Shown: positions 12,622-24,983, counted from the stretch's first letter. The stretch: 64,000 nucleotides of DNA from Isoetes taiwanensis (GCA_021234155.1 JAJEKV010000013.1:1317787-1381786), one strand, 5' to 3'. The notes: generated from the letters alone by a model not told the origin. Numbers and translations: made by a program.

Positions 12622-12966
12622 TCAGATCCCTTGTCCTGTAAGGGATTCTCTGACGGTAGAGACTTGCAAAATGTAGGATGCGAGACGTGCAACCATTGGC
12701 GATGCTAGCAATTGATGCAGCGGTGCCGTAGAGCATCTAAGATCAGCATGTGTTGCTCGGATATGCGTATATGCCGAACACTCTTGCAGAGCATGGTGCT
12801 CATCCTCTACTGTCTGCATGTGGCAACACTGGCATATTCTCTCATGCCGGGGGATTCTCTGCCCTCCATCTGTAGTCCAACGACCTGTTCCAATTCTGAG
12901 ATGATGGGACCCCGTCCTCATGGAGGCAATAGCTCTCCGTTTCTTCATAGATATATGCGCTTTCAA
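12622..12966 (-). pseudogene. LINE-B ORF2 C-terminal Cys/His domain
   Basis: 115 codons open on the minus strand. After a basic start (Lys-Lys-Arg-Arg-Ala-Ile-Ala-Ser) come Gly-Arg-Trp and a Cys-x2-Cys-x8-His-x4-Cys zinc-binding pattern (Cys-Gln-Cys-Cys ... Glu-Asp-Glu-His-His-Ala-Leu-Gln-Glu-Cys). It ends with Ala-Ser-Tyr-Ile-Leu-Gln. C-terminal CCHC-type motifs after the RT are usual in plant and animal LINEs and bind nucleic acid. This copy serves as the reference for recognising the shorter fragments at 1.4, 6.6 and 8.5 kb. Confidence 0.7.
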
Positions 12967-13412
12967 GTACTGGTGTGGGCCATGTTTTGGTGTTGGATTA
13001 ACTTTTCGGTGGTAGTGCTTTCTTTTAGGCTTTGCACGGTGGGTCGCATCCCACGAGTGGTGGCAAAGTGCTCATTCGGTGTCGTTTGTCCACGGGCATC
13101 GAGGCATAGCCACAATCTCTTTGGTAGTCTATAGACCCGTTGCGAACCACCCCGACGGTGCTCCTGCCATACCCTCTTGGTCGTTGTGGCTCTTGTGTCA
13201 ATAACAAAGCCCTCCGGGGGAAGGCGTTGTGCATCCATCTTTGGTGACCTTGTGGAAATATGCAAGATGTCTGCAAGATAGCGAATGTTGCGAGGGGACC
13301 GAACCCGGTCTCATATAGCAAAATCGATAAGGCACGCAGGTGTCCTTGATACCCTAGGTCGTATGTTAAGAAGGCCTTTTGCACCCTCTCTAGCTTATCC
13401 CAGGTGTTCTTG

Positions 13413-14425
13413 CTAATTGCTGGACCCCAGACCTCTACCTGATGTCCCCTTCAACTGGCTAGCGCGTTGCAGCAATAGAGTCTTTGATGCCTGGTCCAAC
13501 TTTGTGAATTTGACCGGTCGGGGTCTCATGTTTGGCCCCAGAGCTACGGTCGGGTTTCTCACCCCAAACACTTGCGGTTGTAGTCCATCAAAGACCGGGG
13601 CATTAAGCTTAGCTGGCAGATCTTCCCCATGCTCTTCAGGCAAGCCCCCGACAATGAGGTTCAGTCGACGGGATTGGCGATCCTGCTCCTCTTGAAGGAC
13701 CTGCGATTCCACGGGCCACCTCGCCTCGGCATTAGGCGCCTTGTTGATCTTTGCCTCCGGAAGGCGTGCATTCGTTTCATCTCGGCGGAGATCATACATC
13801 TCGGTGAAACTTCGGCCATCCTCTTCTCTAGGGTCGAGAGCACGGGTGCTACTTCTGTCCTTACGGTTGTCTCTTTTCTAGGGTGTCCAACCTTGCTTGC
13901 ATCGATGCGTTCTAGCTTCATGGTCCGCGAAGGCGGCGCTAGCCGCTAATAAGCTGTAATCTGTTCCCTTTGCTTGCGAGCTCTCTCTGCGGTTGTGATA
14001 TCTCATCGTGACCTGCGATGGATCCTATCAATCATTTGGGTAACCTCATTCGATGTTTGAGATGTTGCCATGAATTCACTTCTTAAATGGCGACAATACC
14101 CGGGTGCTTTATTCAAGGCTTTCGAAGTCGGCCCGATCCAAAGTGGTCATTCGGTGGCCTTTTGCTCTTCTAATGTGGAGATCCATTCTCTCTCCTTCAC
14201 CAACTGTTTCTTGAGGATGGCTACTGTTGGCTGGGTGTCTCTTTGTGCCTCCATACTTGCCAACCTATCATGTACTGCTGTCAACTTTGCCTTCAAGGCT
14301 CGTATATTCTCGGACTGCGTGACATGCTCTGAGGGAGAGGAGCCCTCACCGTTCCGTGCTCGCTTCTTTAGTGCATGCAGCTTTTCTTCCATTGTCTGCT
14401 GCCTGAGAGTCACGTCCTGGGTCAT
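13413..14425 (-). pseudogene. LINE-B ORF1 (coiled coil plus RNA-binding domain), frameshifted
   Basis: 14425-14147 encodes 92 residues rich in Glu/Lys/Leu/Gln heptads, read as a coiled coil. 13799-13413 encodes Arg-Arg-Leu-Asn-Leu-Ile-Val-x-Gly-Leu-Pro-Glu followed by a basic stretch with Val-Lys-Phe. That is the layout of L1-type ORF1 proteins: coiled coil, RRM-like domain, C-terminal domain. ORF1 coats the LINE RNA as a trimer. The stretch between (14146-13800) is out of frame. The C-terminus runs into the deletion junction. Confidence 0.65.
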
Positions 14426-14430
14426 TTAGA

Positions 14431-15320
14431 GTCTCACTATCTTAACCTGAGACCAAGTCTATTGTAAAGTTCCTGATTCTGAAACCAAAGCTCCTCAAGC
14501 TCTAGATATGATCAGAAACGTGTGGCCAGCACCACGAGCACTTCAGGGTTTTCAGAGCGTTTTATTGGCAGCCCGGAAATCTAAAATTTTGCTTTGGAAA
14601 TATGACTCAAGCACATGCAAATCACATACCTACTGAAAGATCTCTGAGAGTGCTTTCCAACGCAACAAATTTCAGCTGAAACAGAGCTCTGGATCTCCAG
14701 ATATGATCAGAAACGTGCGACCAGGACCGTGAGCGCTTTAGGGTTTCTATTGTGCATTGGTACATAGGTTGTTCAAAGAAGTTACAGGCCAGATTATTGT
14801 GCGTTATAGGCCAGATTATCCCTGATTTAATTTGAGGGTAACTGTGCAGATGTTCTAGATAAGTATGTGCTAGCTGCATATAGTTGCAAAGGCTCTTGGT
14901 TGTTGGGAAGTGTTTGGTTGCTATGGTCTGCAGGAGTAAACGTGGGGCTGCTTGGTTCCTAAGCATTTGCTGGTAAGCCTAAGTGCTTATATTCTTATGT
15001 TTTTGCTTTTGTATATATTCAGGCATTGGTTAGTGCTAAAACTAGGTCATGAAAATGCTAGATTAATATTGCTTTGTGGATATCTGTAGGTTGTTAGTCT
15101 GCTGGTTTATTAGAATGCAGTGCTTACCTTCTTGCTTGTGCATCCACTAGACTTGATTACAATAAATATACTAAACATCTGAGTTCTTGCTAATAACCTT
15201 TTTCTTGTCCCTTGCTTATTATGCAGGATATTGTTTTGGCAAATTCACTTTTGAAATCTAATGTCTGTCTATTGCCATCTGAGCATTGATAATACTGCAA
15301 AAGATAGGTATGGAAGCATT
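14431..15320. other. No gene; small dispersed direct repeat
   Basis: The ~55 bp sequence containing 'agatatgatcagaaacgtg' and 'agggttt' occurs twice, at about 14480-14560 and 14670-14755, with differences. Nothing else is recognised. Confidence 0.5.
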
Positions 15321-16258
15321 TTAGGCAAGGGCAAATGCTAGTCTACTTGTTGACTCTAGTAGTATCACTAAGCAAATTCATGAGCAAACATATTGCATAT
15401 TTATTGAAGCAGACAAAGATAAACAATACTGTCTACATCAGCGATACAAGACTATTTAAGTCATTTTAGAGCATTTATACATCTAGCGTTAACAGCCATA
15501 ATGCATAAGGCATAATCAAAAGACATGCAATAAATATTGTAGAGACCTACTAAAGACCTCTAGATTTGTAATATAAAAACCTGTTTATGATTTGGACCAA
15601 GCTTCTAGCCAAATGCATTTGTCATGTAAAGAATATAATCAAGAAGTTTCAACTGTTGGGCTCGATTTTGTGAGGCAGATCTAGCTCCATGCTCCGTATT
15701 GTTGATATTGTTGGCAATGTATGCTTGTACTGGAATGCAACCAGAAAGGCATCTTCTCTAGCTCTTGGCATGCAAATACAAGTAGAAAATTTGCCTGGCT
15801 ACAAATCCGGAAGAAGAAAATTCGCCTGGCTGTAAATCCGGAAGAGTTTTGATGCATCGGAACAAAAGCTAATTTGAAGCCCATCTTCCAATTTCGGCCA
15901 GTCTGTGACAGGCAAAGCCCATCCATAACTGTTACCAATGCAGCAATAATAAACAAATATGAATAAATAGCTTGATGGGTTCACTTTTGCAGTGGTAGAT
16001 TCTGAGATGTGCAGTCACAGTTCTTCTTGTGCACTACAGCCGTATATTTAGAACTAGGCAAAATCTTAAGTGTACATAATGCTATCTTGCAGACCTGCCT
16101 ATCTCAGATCTGAAACTACAGCTTATGATTTAACTGTACAACTGGTTATTTACCAAAAACAAGACATCCAAATTATGCCTATAAGATCTAGACTTCATGT
16201 CAAATGGATCTGCTACATTAGCTATGAAAATCATTTCTTACATGTAGAAATAATGATT
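15321..16258. repeat. Segmental duplication copy A, part 1
   Basis: Near-identical to 36045-36905 in the same orientation. Both begin at 'ttaggcaagggcaaatg'. Copy A has an extra ~80 bp at about 15757-15845 containing a short internal duplication of 'cctggct(g/a)(c/t)aaatccggaag'. The block continues after two insertions at 17311-17372 and 21673-22500. Confidence 0.95.
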
Positions 16259-17310
16259 CTAGAATGGGGCTCGCATGAAACCAACAAACCGCCATAGATA
16301 GGCTTCTCATTCATCTCAACAGATTTTCTACAATGGTGGACAGTGGGTAGCCGCACACATGCGAACTACCCACGAAAAATAAAGGGAAAATCCAATTATA
16401 TCATTTGGACCCCAAAAAATACAATGATAATAGATGAGTGGCTGATGTACTGTAGAAAGCTTATCAGGGATTAAAAACCCGCCCTTCGGGTTTTCGAGGA
16501 AAAACCCTAGTGATAAGCCAGCCGGCAAGGGGCTTGGACAAGCGTAAGGCATAGAAATCGGCTCCCAAAAACCCCGCATGGAGAAGTCGAAGCGGATGCC
16601 GCTTCGCCAACACGCACGCACATCACCAACACAACAAAGCGAGACAACACAACATACCGGAGGATAGCATCACCCGGGGGTGGAAAAAGCATCACCAGTG
16701 GTGGAAGAAAAACATGATAAACAATACAATAAACAAAGAAGGGGGGGAGGCTGGGTTCAAAGAGAATAAGGTACTGCTGAGAGAAGAGGAAGCGCCGATG
16801 AGACGTTGATGCAGAACCGCGCCTAAAATAGCGAAACCCCAACCAGAAAGGGCATGCGCCGCATGCATGCATGCAAGACATGCATGCTCGCCCCATTCTA
16901 GAATGTCGATCCGATGTCTCGGATCGATGCGATTCTAGAATGGGGCTCGCATGAAACCAACAAACCGCCCGAATACCAGAGAACTTCCTTAACAAACTAG
17001 AATCGAGGACGAAGGTCACAGGATGAAGGCTAAAGAAGGGCCGAGGCCGAGAAAGGACATGCCACAGCAAGACAGAAACGCCAAATGGGCCAAACCAAGC
17101 AGGAAGAAGCCCCTCCCCTGCCTGGAAACAAATCAAAGAGAATAAGGTACTGCTGAGAGAAGAGGAAGCGCCGATGAGACGTTGATGCAGAACCGCGCCT
17201 AAAATAGCGAAACCCCAACCAGAAATGGCATGCGCCACATGCATGCATGCAAGACATGCATGCTCGCCCCATTCTAGAATGTCGATCCGATGTCTCGGAT
17301 CGATGCGATT
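16259..17310. mobile_element. Tandem pair of Helentron-like non-autonomous elements
   Basis: The copy B empty site reads 'aatgattcaaatac' with nothing between gatt and caaatac, so this whole interval is an insertion. It holds two units, about 16259-16934 and 16935-17310. Each starts CTAGAATGGGGCTCGCATG and ends with the near-inverted CATGCTCGCCCCATTCTAG. A hairpin follows (cgatccga-tgtc-tcggatcg), then atgcgatt. Subterminal inverted repeats, a 3' hairpin, insertion between two Ts, no clear TSD and head-to-tail arrays are the hallmarks of Helentron-type non-autonomous elements. No Rep/helicase is encoded. Confidence 0.55.
16380..16620 (-). mobile_element. LINE-B-like 3' UTR segment inside Helentron-like unit 1
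   Basis: On the plus strand 16470-16510 reads gggattaaaaacccgcccttcgg followed by gttttcgaggaaaaacc, the same hairpin-prone segment found in the LINE-B 3' ends at 1.2, 6.5, 6.8 and 8.3 kb. Surrounding sequence is only weakly similar. It is either a captured LINE-B fragment or an older relative. Confidence 0.5.
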
Positions 17311-17372
17311 CAAATACAATTTCAATGCATAAGATCCAAAACTATTATAACAGGAAATGTAACCAGTTGTGT
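17311..17372. repeat. Segmental duplication copy A, part 2
   Basis: Identical in order to copy B 36904-36965, from caaatacaatttcaatgc to aaccagttgtg. Copy B then continues for 49 bp before 'atccacaaaattttcg', while copy A carries the 17373-21672 block. Confidence 0.9.
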
Positions 17373-19075
17373 TGTGCATAGATTTGGCCTACATTTTTTT
17401 ATTAGAAGTTTAAGGATAAAGATTGCAAATGGTGATGAAAGCCTATCTATTCACATAAGACATTGAAAGGTTCAAAAAGGTAGTCTAGAATTGGAAGACA
17501 CAAAAAGCGTATTAATCCATGGCTGCATACCCTGTAAACAATAGCTAATTTAGAGTATTTGCCACCTTCTGTCTAATGCAACTACGTCATATGCATTGGT
17601 GGCAGCAACCATTACATAAGCATTCCTAGAAATATGGTATCTCTTTGCAGTATAATGGTTGCCATTGTGAGTTGTTCCGTAATGCATGGTGGTAGATTTA
17701 CTCATCTAGATTAGAATGTCCTATAGTGCATCATGGATTTAGGACAAACCATAAGGACATAGTTATCTCAATGGTCCACCGCTTCAAATCTCTATTTGAA
17801 GTACATGTGTCCGTTGAACATGTGCATTAGACATCAAAATTGATGCACATAGAAGCCACATATTCAAGTCCTTCTCAACACAATATCTGTTTGCATTGCA
17901 AAACAACAATTGAACAATATGTGGTGATCTTATAATGGCTAGACTCTTCTTTAAACAACCATTATTATTAGCTACACATTGTTATTGTGAAAGTATATTG
18001 AAAAGCAACAAAAGTTAAGGTCAGAATCCATCACCATCATATCGTGAACATGTGGCATTTAGAAAACTCATGATGTGCACACATGCCAACTTCAAATTTA
18101 CAAAAGAGCAGAATCAGAAAGTTTCTATCTCTATCCTCCAGATTTGAACAGAACATAATATTTTAGTTGTCTGCATTCCACGCCAAATACACTAAATACG
18201 TTGTTGTGCACCTAACTGAATTTAATCATGTATTAACTTCTTGCTTTTGCAGATGATGTTGTCTCTTCTTGCATTTTGGATAATTAGTTATTGCTTCTTC
18301 TAGAAGTCCTATGAACGTTCACTTCGACTTGTATAAATATAAAGGTGCATAGATTTGGCCTACATTTTTTTATTAGAAGTTTAAGAATAAGGATTGCAAA
18401 TGGTGATGAAAGCCTATCTATTCACATAAGACATTGAAAGGCTAAAAAAGGTAGTCTAGAATTGGAAGACACAAAAAGCGTATTAATCCATGGCTGTATA
18501 CCCTGTAAACAATAGCTAATTTAGAGTATTTGCCACCTTCTGTCTAATGCAACTACGTCATATGCATTGGTGGCAGCTACCATTACATAAGCATTCCTAG
18601 AAATATGGTATCTCTTTGCAGTATAATGGTTGCCACTGTGAGTTGTTCCGTAATGCATGGTGGTAGATTTAGTCATCTAGATTAGAATGTCCTATAGGAA
18701 CATGTGCATTAGACATCAAAATTGATGCACATAGAAGCCACATATTCAAGTCCTTCTCAACACAATATCTGTTTGCATTGCAAAACAACAATTGAACAAT
18801 ATGTGGTGATCTTATAATGGCTAGACTCTTCTTTAAAGTATATTGAAAAGCAACAAAAGTTAATGTCAGAATCCATCACCATCATATCGTAAACATGTGG
18901 CATTTAAAAAACTCATGATGTGCACACATGCCAACTTCTAAACTACAAAACAGCAGAATCAGAAAGTTTCTATCTCTATCCTCCAGATTTGAACAGAACA
19001 TAATATTTTAGTTGTCTGCATTCCACGCCAAATACACTAAATACGTTGTTGTGCACCTAACTGAATTTAATCATG
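17373..19075. repeat. Direct tandem duplication, ~860 and ~730 bp units
   Basis: 17375-18230 and 18346-19075 are near-identical, both starting at gtgcatagatttggcctac and ending at 'tttaatcatgt'. Unit 2 lacks two internal segments present in unit 1, around 17725-17815 and 17955-17990. No coding potential was recognised in either. Confidence 0.9.
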
Positions 19076-21672
19076 TTTTTAAGCCCTTGCCATGGACCTA
19101 TTTAGAGCAATTACCTGGCCTCAGAAATACCCACAATAAGAAGATTCAATTAAATATATCAGATCTACAGATGGGAAAGAGGTGGACAGGTCATTCCAAT
19201 GTCTAATACATAAACATGATACATAAACATGATAAATGACTTTGCATGTACAATACACATTTAGATTCTCCAACACGGAATTTGACAACAGGGTCCAGCA
19301 CCAATGAAATGTTCCAAGTCCAGACATCTCTCTATAACATGATTCCAAAGTCAGATCGGGAAAGGATGCACAGTTACATGTAATTAACTATGAATCTGAA
19401 AAGGATGACCACATTATAGCTGAAAGTGAAAGTCTTGTTCTGTATATTCCCTTTTAGCTACATTGAGATAGATCATGTTGAGTTTCAAAGAGTAAACGAA
19501 TTGTGTCCATCCCAGATCCTTCAGGCCTAGTTAATAGCCTAACTTCAGCTTCTTTCATCTCGAGAAAGCAATATCTATTTTGTAAATGGTTATATGTTCC
19601 ATTTATTGGATGCCACGTAATAAGACATCATTTCAAATGTAAGTCGCACAATAGATGTACCTTCTGAACAATACATACATCAAGCAACCAAATAAAGGTG
19701 ACCAATTTTATTGCAATGGCTAAAGAATGTGCCATGCTAGGTATGAGGCGTCTGCTCAAAATTTAATTAGAAGAATATCTCAAAGAACTTGGCCTGCATT
19801 ATGGTGTTATCACTATATTAATGCATATTCTCCAATTCAATTACAGAAAATGTGTTGTCTCTAGAAGAATGGCAAAAGGGTGCAGTTTTCCCATTGCATT
19901 GTAGCATTATCCAGTTGGGATACAAAATGAGGACATTATTTTTATGCCTTATGCATCGCCTATGGGCATGCCATGATTAGGCTACAGCAACATATACCTG
20001 AGTGAAGATTCAAGTTGATTTGCTTCTGACTCATCTTGAATGCAGACATATTGCTTGGATAGATAAGATCAGCAAAAATAGAAGTGGAAGTTCCAATGCA
20101 TGATTATGCATAATGATATATGTACCTTCTAAAAAGTTCCTGCACACACTACAAAGTTGAGCTGATGGTAAAATACGAAGATATAGAGTTTCCCATAGCC
20201 TTGAACTTCAAAGCTCCACAAACTGTGATGCTATTACTTACATGTTATTGCAGTTCTGTAAAAGGTAATCGATAACCCTTCTTCCATTCGATACATTCTG
20301 AAATGCACAATTCCCACGAGTGCCTAATTCTGAGGCATTTTTACACTCTATGAAGGTACGTGTCTACCTTCATAAACATCCAAAAACTAAAATGCAACAC
20401 CTGTGATGTCCCAATGCTGAGTGCATAAATATAAACATAGAATGTATAACTTATGAAAAGTAGGAGAAAGGGAGGATAGCTATAACTTCAATGTGGCACC
20501 TAAACAGTACGCAGCTTTCTTTTACCAATCAGCTCTAAAATCATTACTATTGCGGGTTTTATGCATGGCCCAAGATTATGCATGACCCAAGTACCATGCC
20601 TACTTGTATCACGGAGTAAGCTAAAAAGAGATATTGCATATGATAGAGAGGCTTTACCTTGAATCATCCATGTGCATGCAAGTGGCCTCTTCCATCAAAG
20701 CAAAGAAATAAAACCTTAATCATAGTATTTGAACCGAGCTTGCAAAGTAGATAAGTTTTTGCTTCGACTGAACCTAGCTATTCAAAGCTGATCCGTGAAG
20801 TAATGATGATGAATGCAAAAAAATAGCTGAAGAAAATAGTTACCTCGGCTTCGAGTAAACCGTGCTCTAGCATCCAATGCACGAGCCATGAGACTTTAAG
20901 ATCGTCGGACCAACCATTTGACCGCTGACATCGAGAATCTTTTGGATAAAATATAGAAAAAGATTTGGAAAGCGTACATCTGAGTCTAAGCATGATATGC
21001 ATGGAAACAGATTGGGGAGGCGAGCTTGTTCAATTAAACCTAAGAAGGAAAGAGACATGGTAATCCAAGGAAAACTTTACAACAATGATTGGATCACATG
21101 ATCACGGACTTACCTTTATATCTGACTAATAATAAACAATCCTGATAAGAGCTCCTGTAATCCTAATAGAACTTGAGTAATACATAATCTGGTAAAGTTT
21201 TTTTGTATTACCTGGTTGAAATTCTTCACCACATAAAAATGCAGAGATTGAGCAATCATGTTGTGCATAGACAGACAGAATAGATTTTCCCTTGAATATT
21301 TGGAACCCAAACTTGTTCTAACCTGAAAAAACCGAAGTAGGAGTCATGAGAATCCAACAGCAATGCCTTACAATAAGGATATAATCCATCTATTTCAAGC
21401 ATAGCTATTCTGCACCTCCAATACCACACCGAATCGGCATCAGCAGTAGGTTTGCTCAGAGCGCAACAAAATGTGGCTCTCATGCCGTGCCCCTGACGCC
21501 AAAAAATTGGGGATGCCACAAAATTGAATTTCGTGGTAAAGGCCAAGGCCCAATTTTTGGAACACCGAGAAAATTTTCCGTCGCTAAAACCCTCCCCAAC
21601 CTTAGAAAACTAACTTAAGAAAAAATCCAAAAACTTTTCCTCCAGACCGGAAAATCCCAAATTAAAAGGGTT
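19076..21672. other. Unassigned block absent from copy B; weak exon-like segments
   Basis: Together with the tandem duplication this forms a 4.3 kb block present only in copy A. Minus-strand segments at about 21040-20840 and 21480-21310 have open frames bounded by AG and GT dinucleotides, for example gccgag/gtaact near 20841. They could be old exons, but no protein family is recognisable. Near 21490-21690 the words 'ccacaaaattgaatttcgtgg' and 'ccacaaaattttcgtgg' form imperfect palindromes. Confidence 0.35.
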
Positions 21673-22500
21673 GATCCACAAAATTTTCGTGGCCATCATG
21701 ATGAGTTGTTCCAGTGCCATAGAAATAGAATTATCAAGAATTGCTTATGAGATGTTTGCAGGCAGGTCTTCTTTCTGCCATAGCCAAAATCCTGGCAAAT
21801 ACTAATCGTTGCCTTCAGATCCAGAAAAAGTTCAGCCATGTACCAGAATGTCGCATCAAGGATGTCTTTGCATGATCCGCTACAAAGATAGTTTTCCTTG
21901 CACGCCTTTGGCCTTTCGGCAGCCCTGCTTGAATGCTTCTTGCGTTTCGGCTTTTATCTGTGAGTTAGGTAGTAGAGCAAGTTTTCACAACCCTAATTCG
22001 TTGCTTTCTAAGCCAAGCCATAATTTTCATCTTCAATTAAGTGTAACATACATCATACAAGTTGAAATAACTATCTTCTAGGTGCCATAAGGCCTATCTT
22101 CTAGGTTCTATCTGTCTTGAGCCTGAACTTCTTTCAGGCCTATCTTTTATTTCATGCCATAAGGCCTTCAAAACTCTTATTTTTTCCAGGACCCTCAAGC
22201 CTTAGTAAGATCTCAAGGTGTATCTGCAGAACTTACCATGTGATGAACATGTAGCTAGTTCAAGGACCTCATTTACTTCGTCATAGAGTCATAAGTTCAA
22301 ATATATTATTATCACAAGCCATAATCCCGTAATTTCTAGAGCCATGTGACCATGAGTTTTGCTTCCACTAGTTTGTCTTATAACACATTTTAAAAGTAGA
22401 GTGGTGATTTTGCTTACCCCATTTGCACTCTAACCTTAAATTGAGAAGTATATGTAGAAATCCACATCCATATAAATTCCATCGCTTCCATATGTAGCAT
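21673..22500. repeat. Segmental duplication copy A, part 3
   Basis: Matches copy B 37015-37616 and then 63420-63640. The match crosses the site where LINE-A sits in copy B (copy A reads 'catttacttcgtcatagag' without interruption). It stops at 22500, where Gypsy-1 begins. After Gypsy-1 the match resumes at 34494. Confidence 0.95.
22496..22500. repeat. Gypsy-1 target site duplication, left (agcat)
   Basis: agcat abuts the TG start of the 5' LTR and recurs at 34489-34493 after the CA end of the 3' LTR. Copy B has the unoccupied site 'atgtagcataccctgcac' at 63631-63648 with one agcat. Confidence 0.95.
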
Positions 22501-24940
22501 TGTTGCCCCTTTTTGGGCAACATGGACCATCATGATACCTAGAGTTTCAAGATTGGAAGATACTTGTCAAAGTTTGGAAGACTTGTGGTTTCTTTTGAGG
22601 TTTCATCTTAAGTTACTTTCTCATCACTCATATGGTAAGAGTTAGTGCTATTTTGATCCTGCTAGAGTTTGGAAGAAATTGGTTCAAGTTTGGAAGACCC
22701 TTGGGATCTTGGTTGTATAGCCTAATTCTTTCCTTTGAGGAAGTTTTCTAGTTACATTCTTATTTCTTGAAGACCAGGCAAAGAATATTGCAAGCTATAC
22801 AAGGAGTCATTACCATGTTGCTCATATTCACTCATATGAAACTAAATGGAGTTGCACCCATGATTTGGAAGTCACACATATGAAGATGCACTTAGAAGTG
22901 GAATTGCTCTTATTTTGGCCTTGAAGATTGGAAGACCTTTTTAGAAGTTTGGAAGACCCTAGGGCCTTGAGCAAAGTTATGTTCATCATAAGGTATGATT
23001 TGAGCTTTTTGAGATATGATCATGTGCTACTGAGGGTTTCAGCCTTCATCCATTTCATCCATCCTACATCCACCTTCCTTTCATTTTTTTTATATACCTC
23101 ATTTTCACCCCTGTCATGCCTTCTTTCATTACCTCACTACCTATATTTTATTGGCCTCACCTCCACTTGTGAATTGCTCTCAAGAGATCATGAAAAACCT
23201 CAAGAGCAAAGAAGCTTGAATTTTACCTTCATTCTATCACCCTAAATCCTACCATAGCCTTTTTTTTTTTCCTATTTTTCCACCCTTTTCCTATGATTTT
23301 TCACCATTTCCAAGGTTGAAAAATTCATTGACCATGGTCAAAATGGCCAAAATTTCAAGTATCTCAATTTGACCCGAAAACACTCTAGATTTGAAGCTTG
23401 GCAAAAAAATAGCTAGGTTGGCCTTTTCAAAATTCAAAAAGACATGGAAACCCCTCAAATATCATTTCTTGGGATGCGTGCAAAAAAAAAAAAACCTATT
23501 CTAGCCTATCTACCCTATCTAATTTTGCATAGTTCGGTCACCCCCCATTTTTCCATCGTGGCTAGGGGGGGGGGCGGAATTGGGCTGGGTGTCCCCTCTG
23601 CGTGCACATAAATTTAATAGCTGCTCGCATTATTCCTTATATACCTTTGCCCGGACTTCGTTTGTGCCCGTGGGATATATATCGCCCTTGAGAATTTTTG
23701 ATAAACCCTAAGAAATAGAGGAACTCGCTAAATCCGGCCAATTCGTTGCCTAAACCTGATTGAATCAGCCAATTTCCGCCGAAATTAGTTCCTAAACCTT
23801 TTCCGAAACCCTGGAACCCTTTGTGGCACTTGATTGATAGAAAACTTGCCGGATTAGGCTGGGAAATCATTGAACCGAAATTTGGTTTTGGGAAGGGCGG
23901 TTTTAATCACGGGAATCTGAGATCATTTTTTACCCCCCCTCGGAGATATACCTCGTGATGCGGGCGATTTCTATATTCCGATATTCTCTTGATCTGTTTC
24001 TACCTCAAATTACGCTAATCCTCGCCGAGATTGAAGATTGGTCGTATTTTGATTGAAGACAGGCTCTGTTGTGACTTATTTGACATCAAAACTCCCTCGC
24101 TACTCAAATTATCTTATTATTTTCTCTTTCGATAATTTTGGGGTTTCAAGAAGTTGACAATGCCTTGGGATCTGTTCTCAAGCATTATCACCGGTATTAC
24201 TTTGAGAATTCTAAACTCCTGTGATATCTTATGATTTGAATGCATATTCATTACTGGACAAATAGTGTTTCCATCTTCTTTTGTTTCAAGTTGTTCTGTC
24301 TGTCTAAACTAATAGAAACCAGATATTTAAAGTAGAATCCAAATTAATAGTCGTGTCCCATTCTTTAAAAGGTTTGAGTATTGCTTATATGTAAAGAAAA
24401 CAAAGAAAAATAGTTTTTCCATAAACTGTCATAAACCGTGGTAAATCGAGACTTTGGCCCATCTCTTTAAATATCATAGTGTTTGCTTGTCAAGAAAACC
24501 TTATGCACATGATCTAGAGTTTATTTTGAAGCTGTTTATACAAATTCCAACTCAAGATTTATCACCAAACTATATTTGCAAATTTTGGCTCTCTGTTTTG
24601 GCATTGACCAATTTTTGACTGAACTTTGACATTGATTTTCTTGGTCTTCCCCTATCCAAATCGAGACAGACTTTCACCAGTAGTTCCCTCTACTTGTCTA
24701 TAACTCATACCAAAAACCAAAACTCAAAAATCTTAAAGGGTGTGACTGCAAGATTGATTTTTGCTCTGACAGTTTTTCTGCTTCAGGGACTGTAGTGATT
24801 TTGACAAAACCAGCATTTGAAATTGAGTTCTTTTGCTTTATATGATTAAGGATTGATCACCCTAAGTGATCTGGAGGTCCTGACCAGTTTGTTTACACTT
24901 CCTTTGAGGTTAGGCTAAAATTCCAGGTTTTAGGCTAACA
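22501..24940 (+). repeat. Gypsy-1 5' LTR
   Basis: 2440 bp, starting tgttgccc and ending ggctaaca (TG...CA). It is paired with 32062-34488. The two LTRs align along their length, with differences concentrated in small indel clusters around G/C-rich or CG-containing words, such as 23520-23620 against 33090-33165. It would carry the element promoter and polyadenylation signals. No specific TATA box could be assigned with confidence. Confidence 0.95.
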
Positions 24941-24943
24941 TTT

Positions 24944-24963
24944 TGGAGGTCCTACCGAGATTT
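24944..24963 (+). promoter_or_regulatory. Primer binding site, tRNA-Gln type
   Basis: Three bases after the LTR, TGGAGGTCCTACCGAGATTT is complementary to a 3' end reading AATCTCGGTAGGACCTCCA. From memory this is the T-arm and acceptor end of a plant tRNA-Gln. The TGG start pairs with the CCA tail of the tRNA and would prime minus-strand cDNA. Confidence 0.75.
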
Positions 24964-24983
24964 TTACCTGGAAATTGAACTCA

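Larger units (their letters stand above)
12430..14430 (-). mobile_element. LINE-B (copy 5), internally deleted, ORF1 plus C-terminus
   Basis: The most informative LINE-B copy. Reading down the minus strand it has ORF1 (14425-13413), then directly the post-RT region (13430-13025: Leu-Glu-Arg-Val-Gln-Lys-Ala-Phe-Leu and Leu-Leu-Tyr-Glu-Thr-Gly), the Cys/His C-terminus (12966-12622), a 3' UTR and a (TTCC)n tail at 12434-12455. The whole endonuclease and RT are missing at a junction near 13430, so this is a deletion derivative rather than a simple 5' truncation. Small frameshifts are scattered through it. Confidence 0.8.

Noticed and set aside
16507-17379. 290-codon minus-strand ORF
   Set aside because: It spans both Helentron-like units, repeats itself where they repeat, and is built from low-information sequence.
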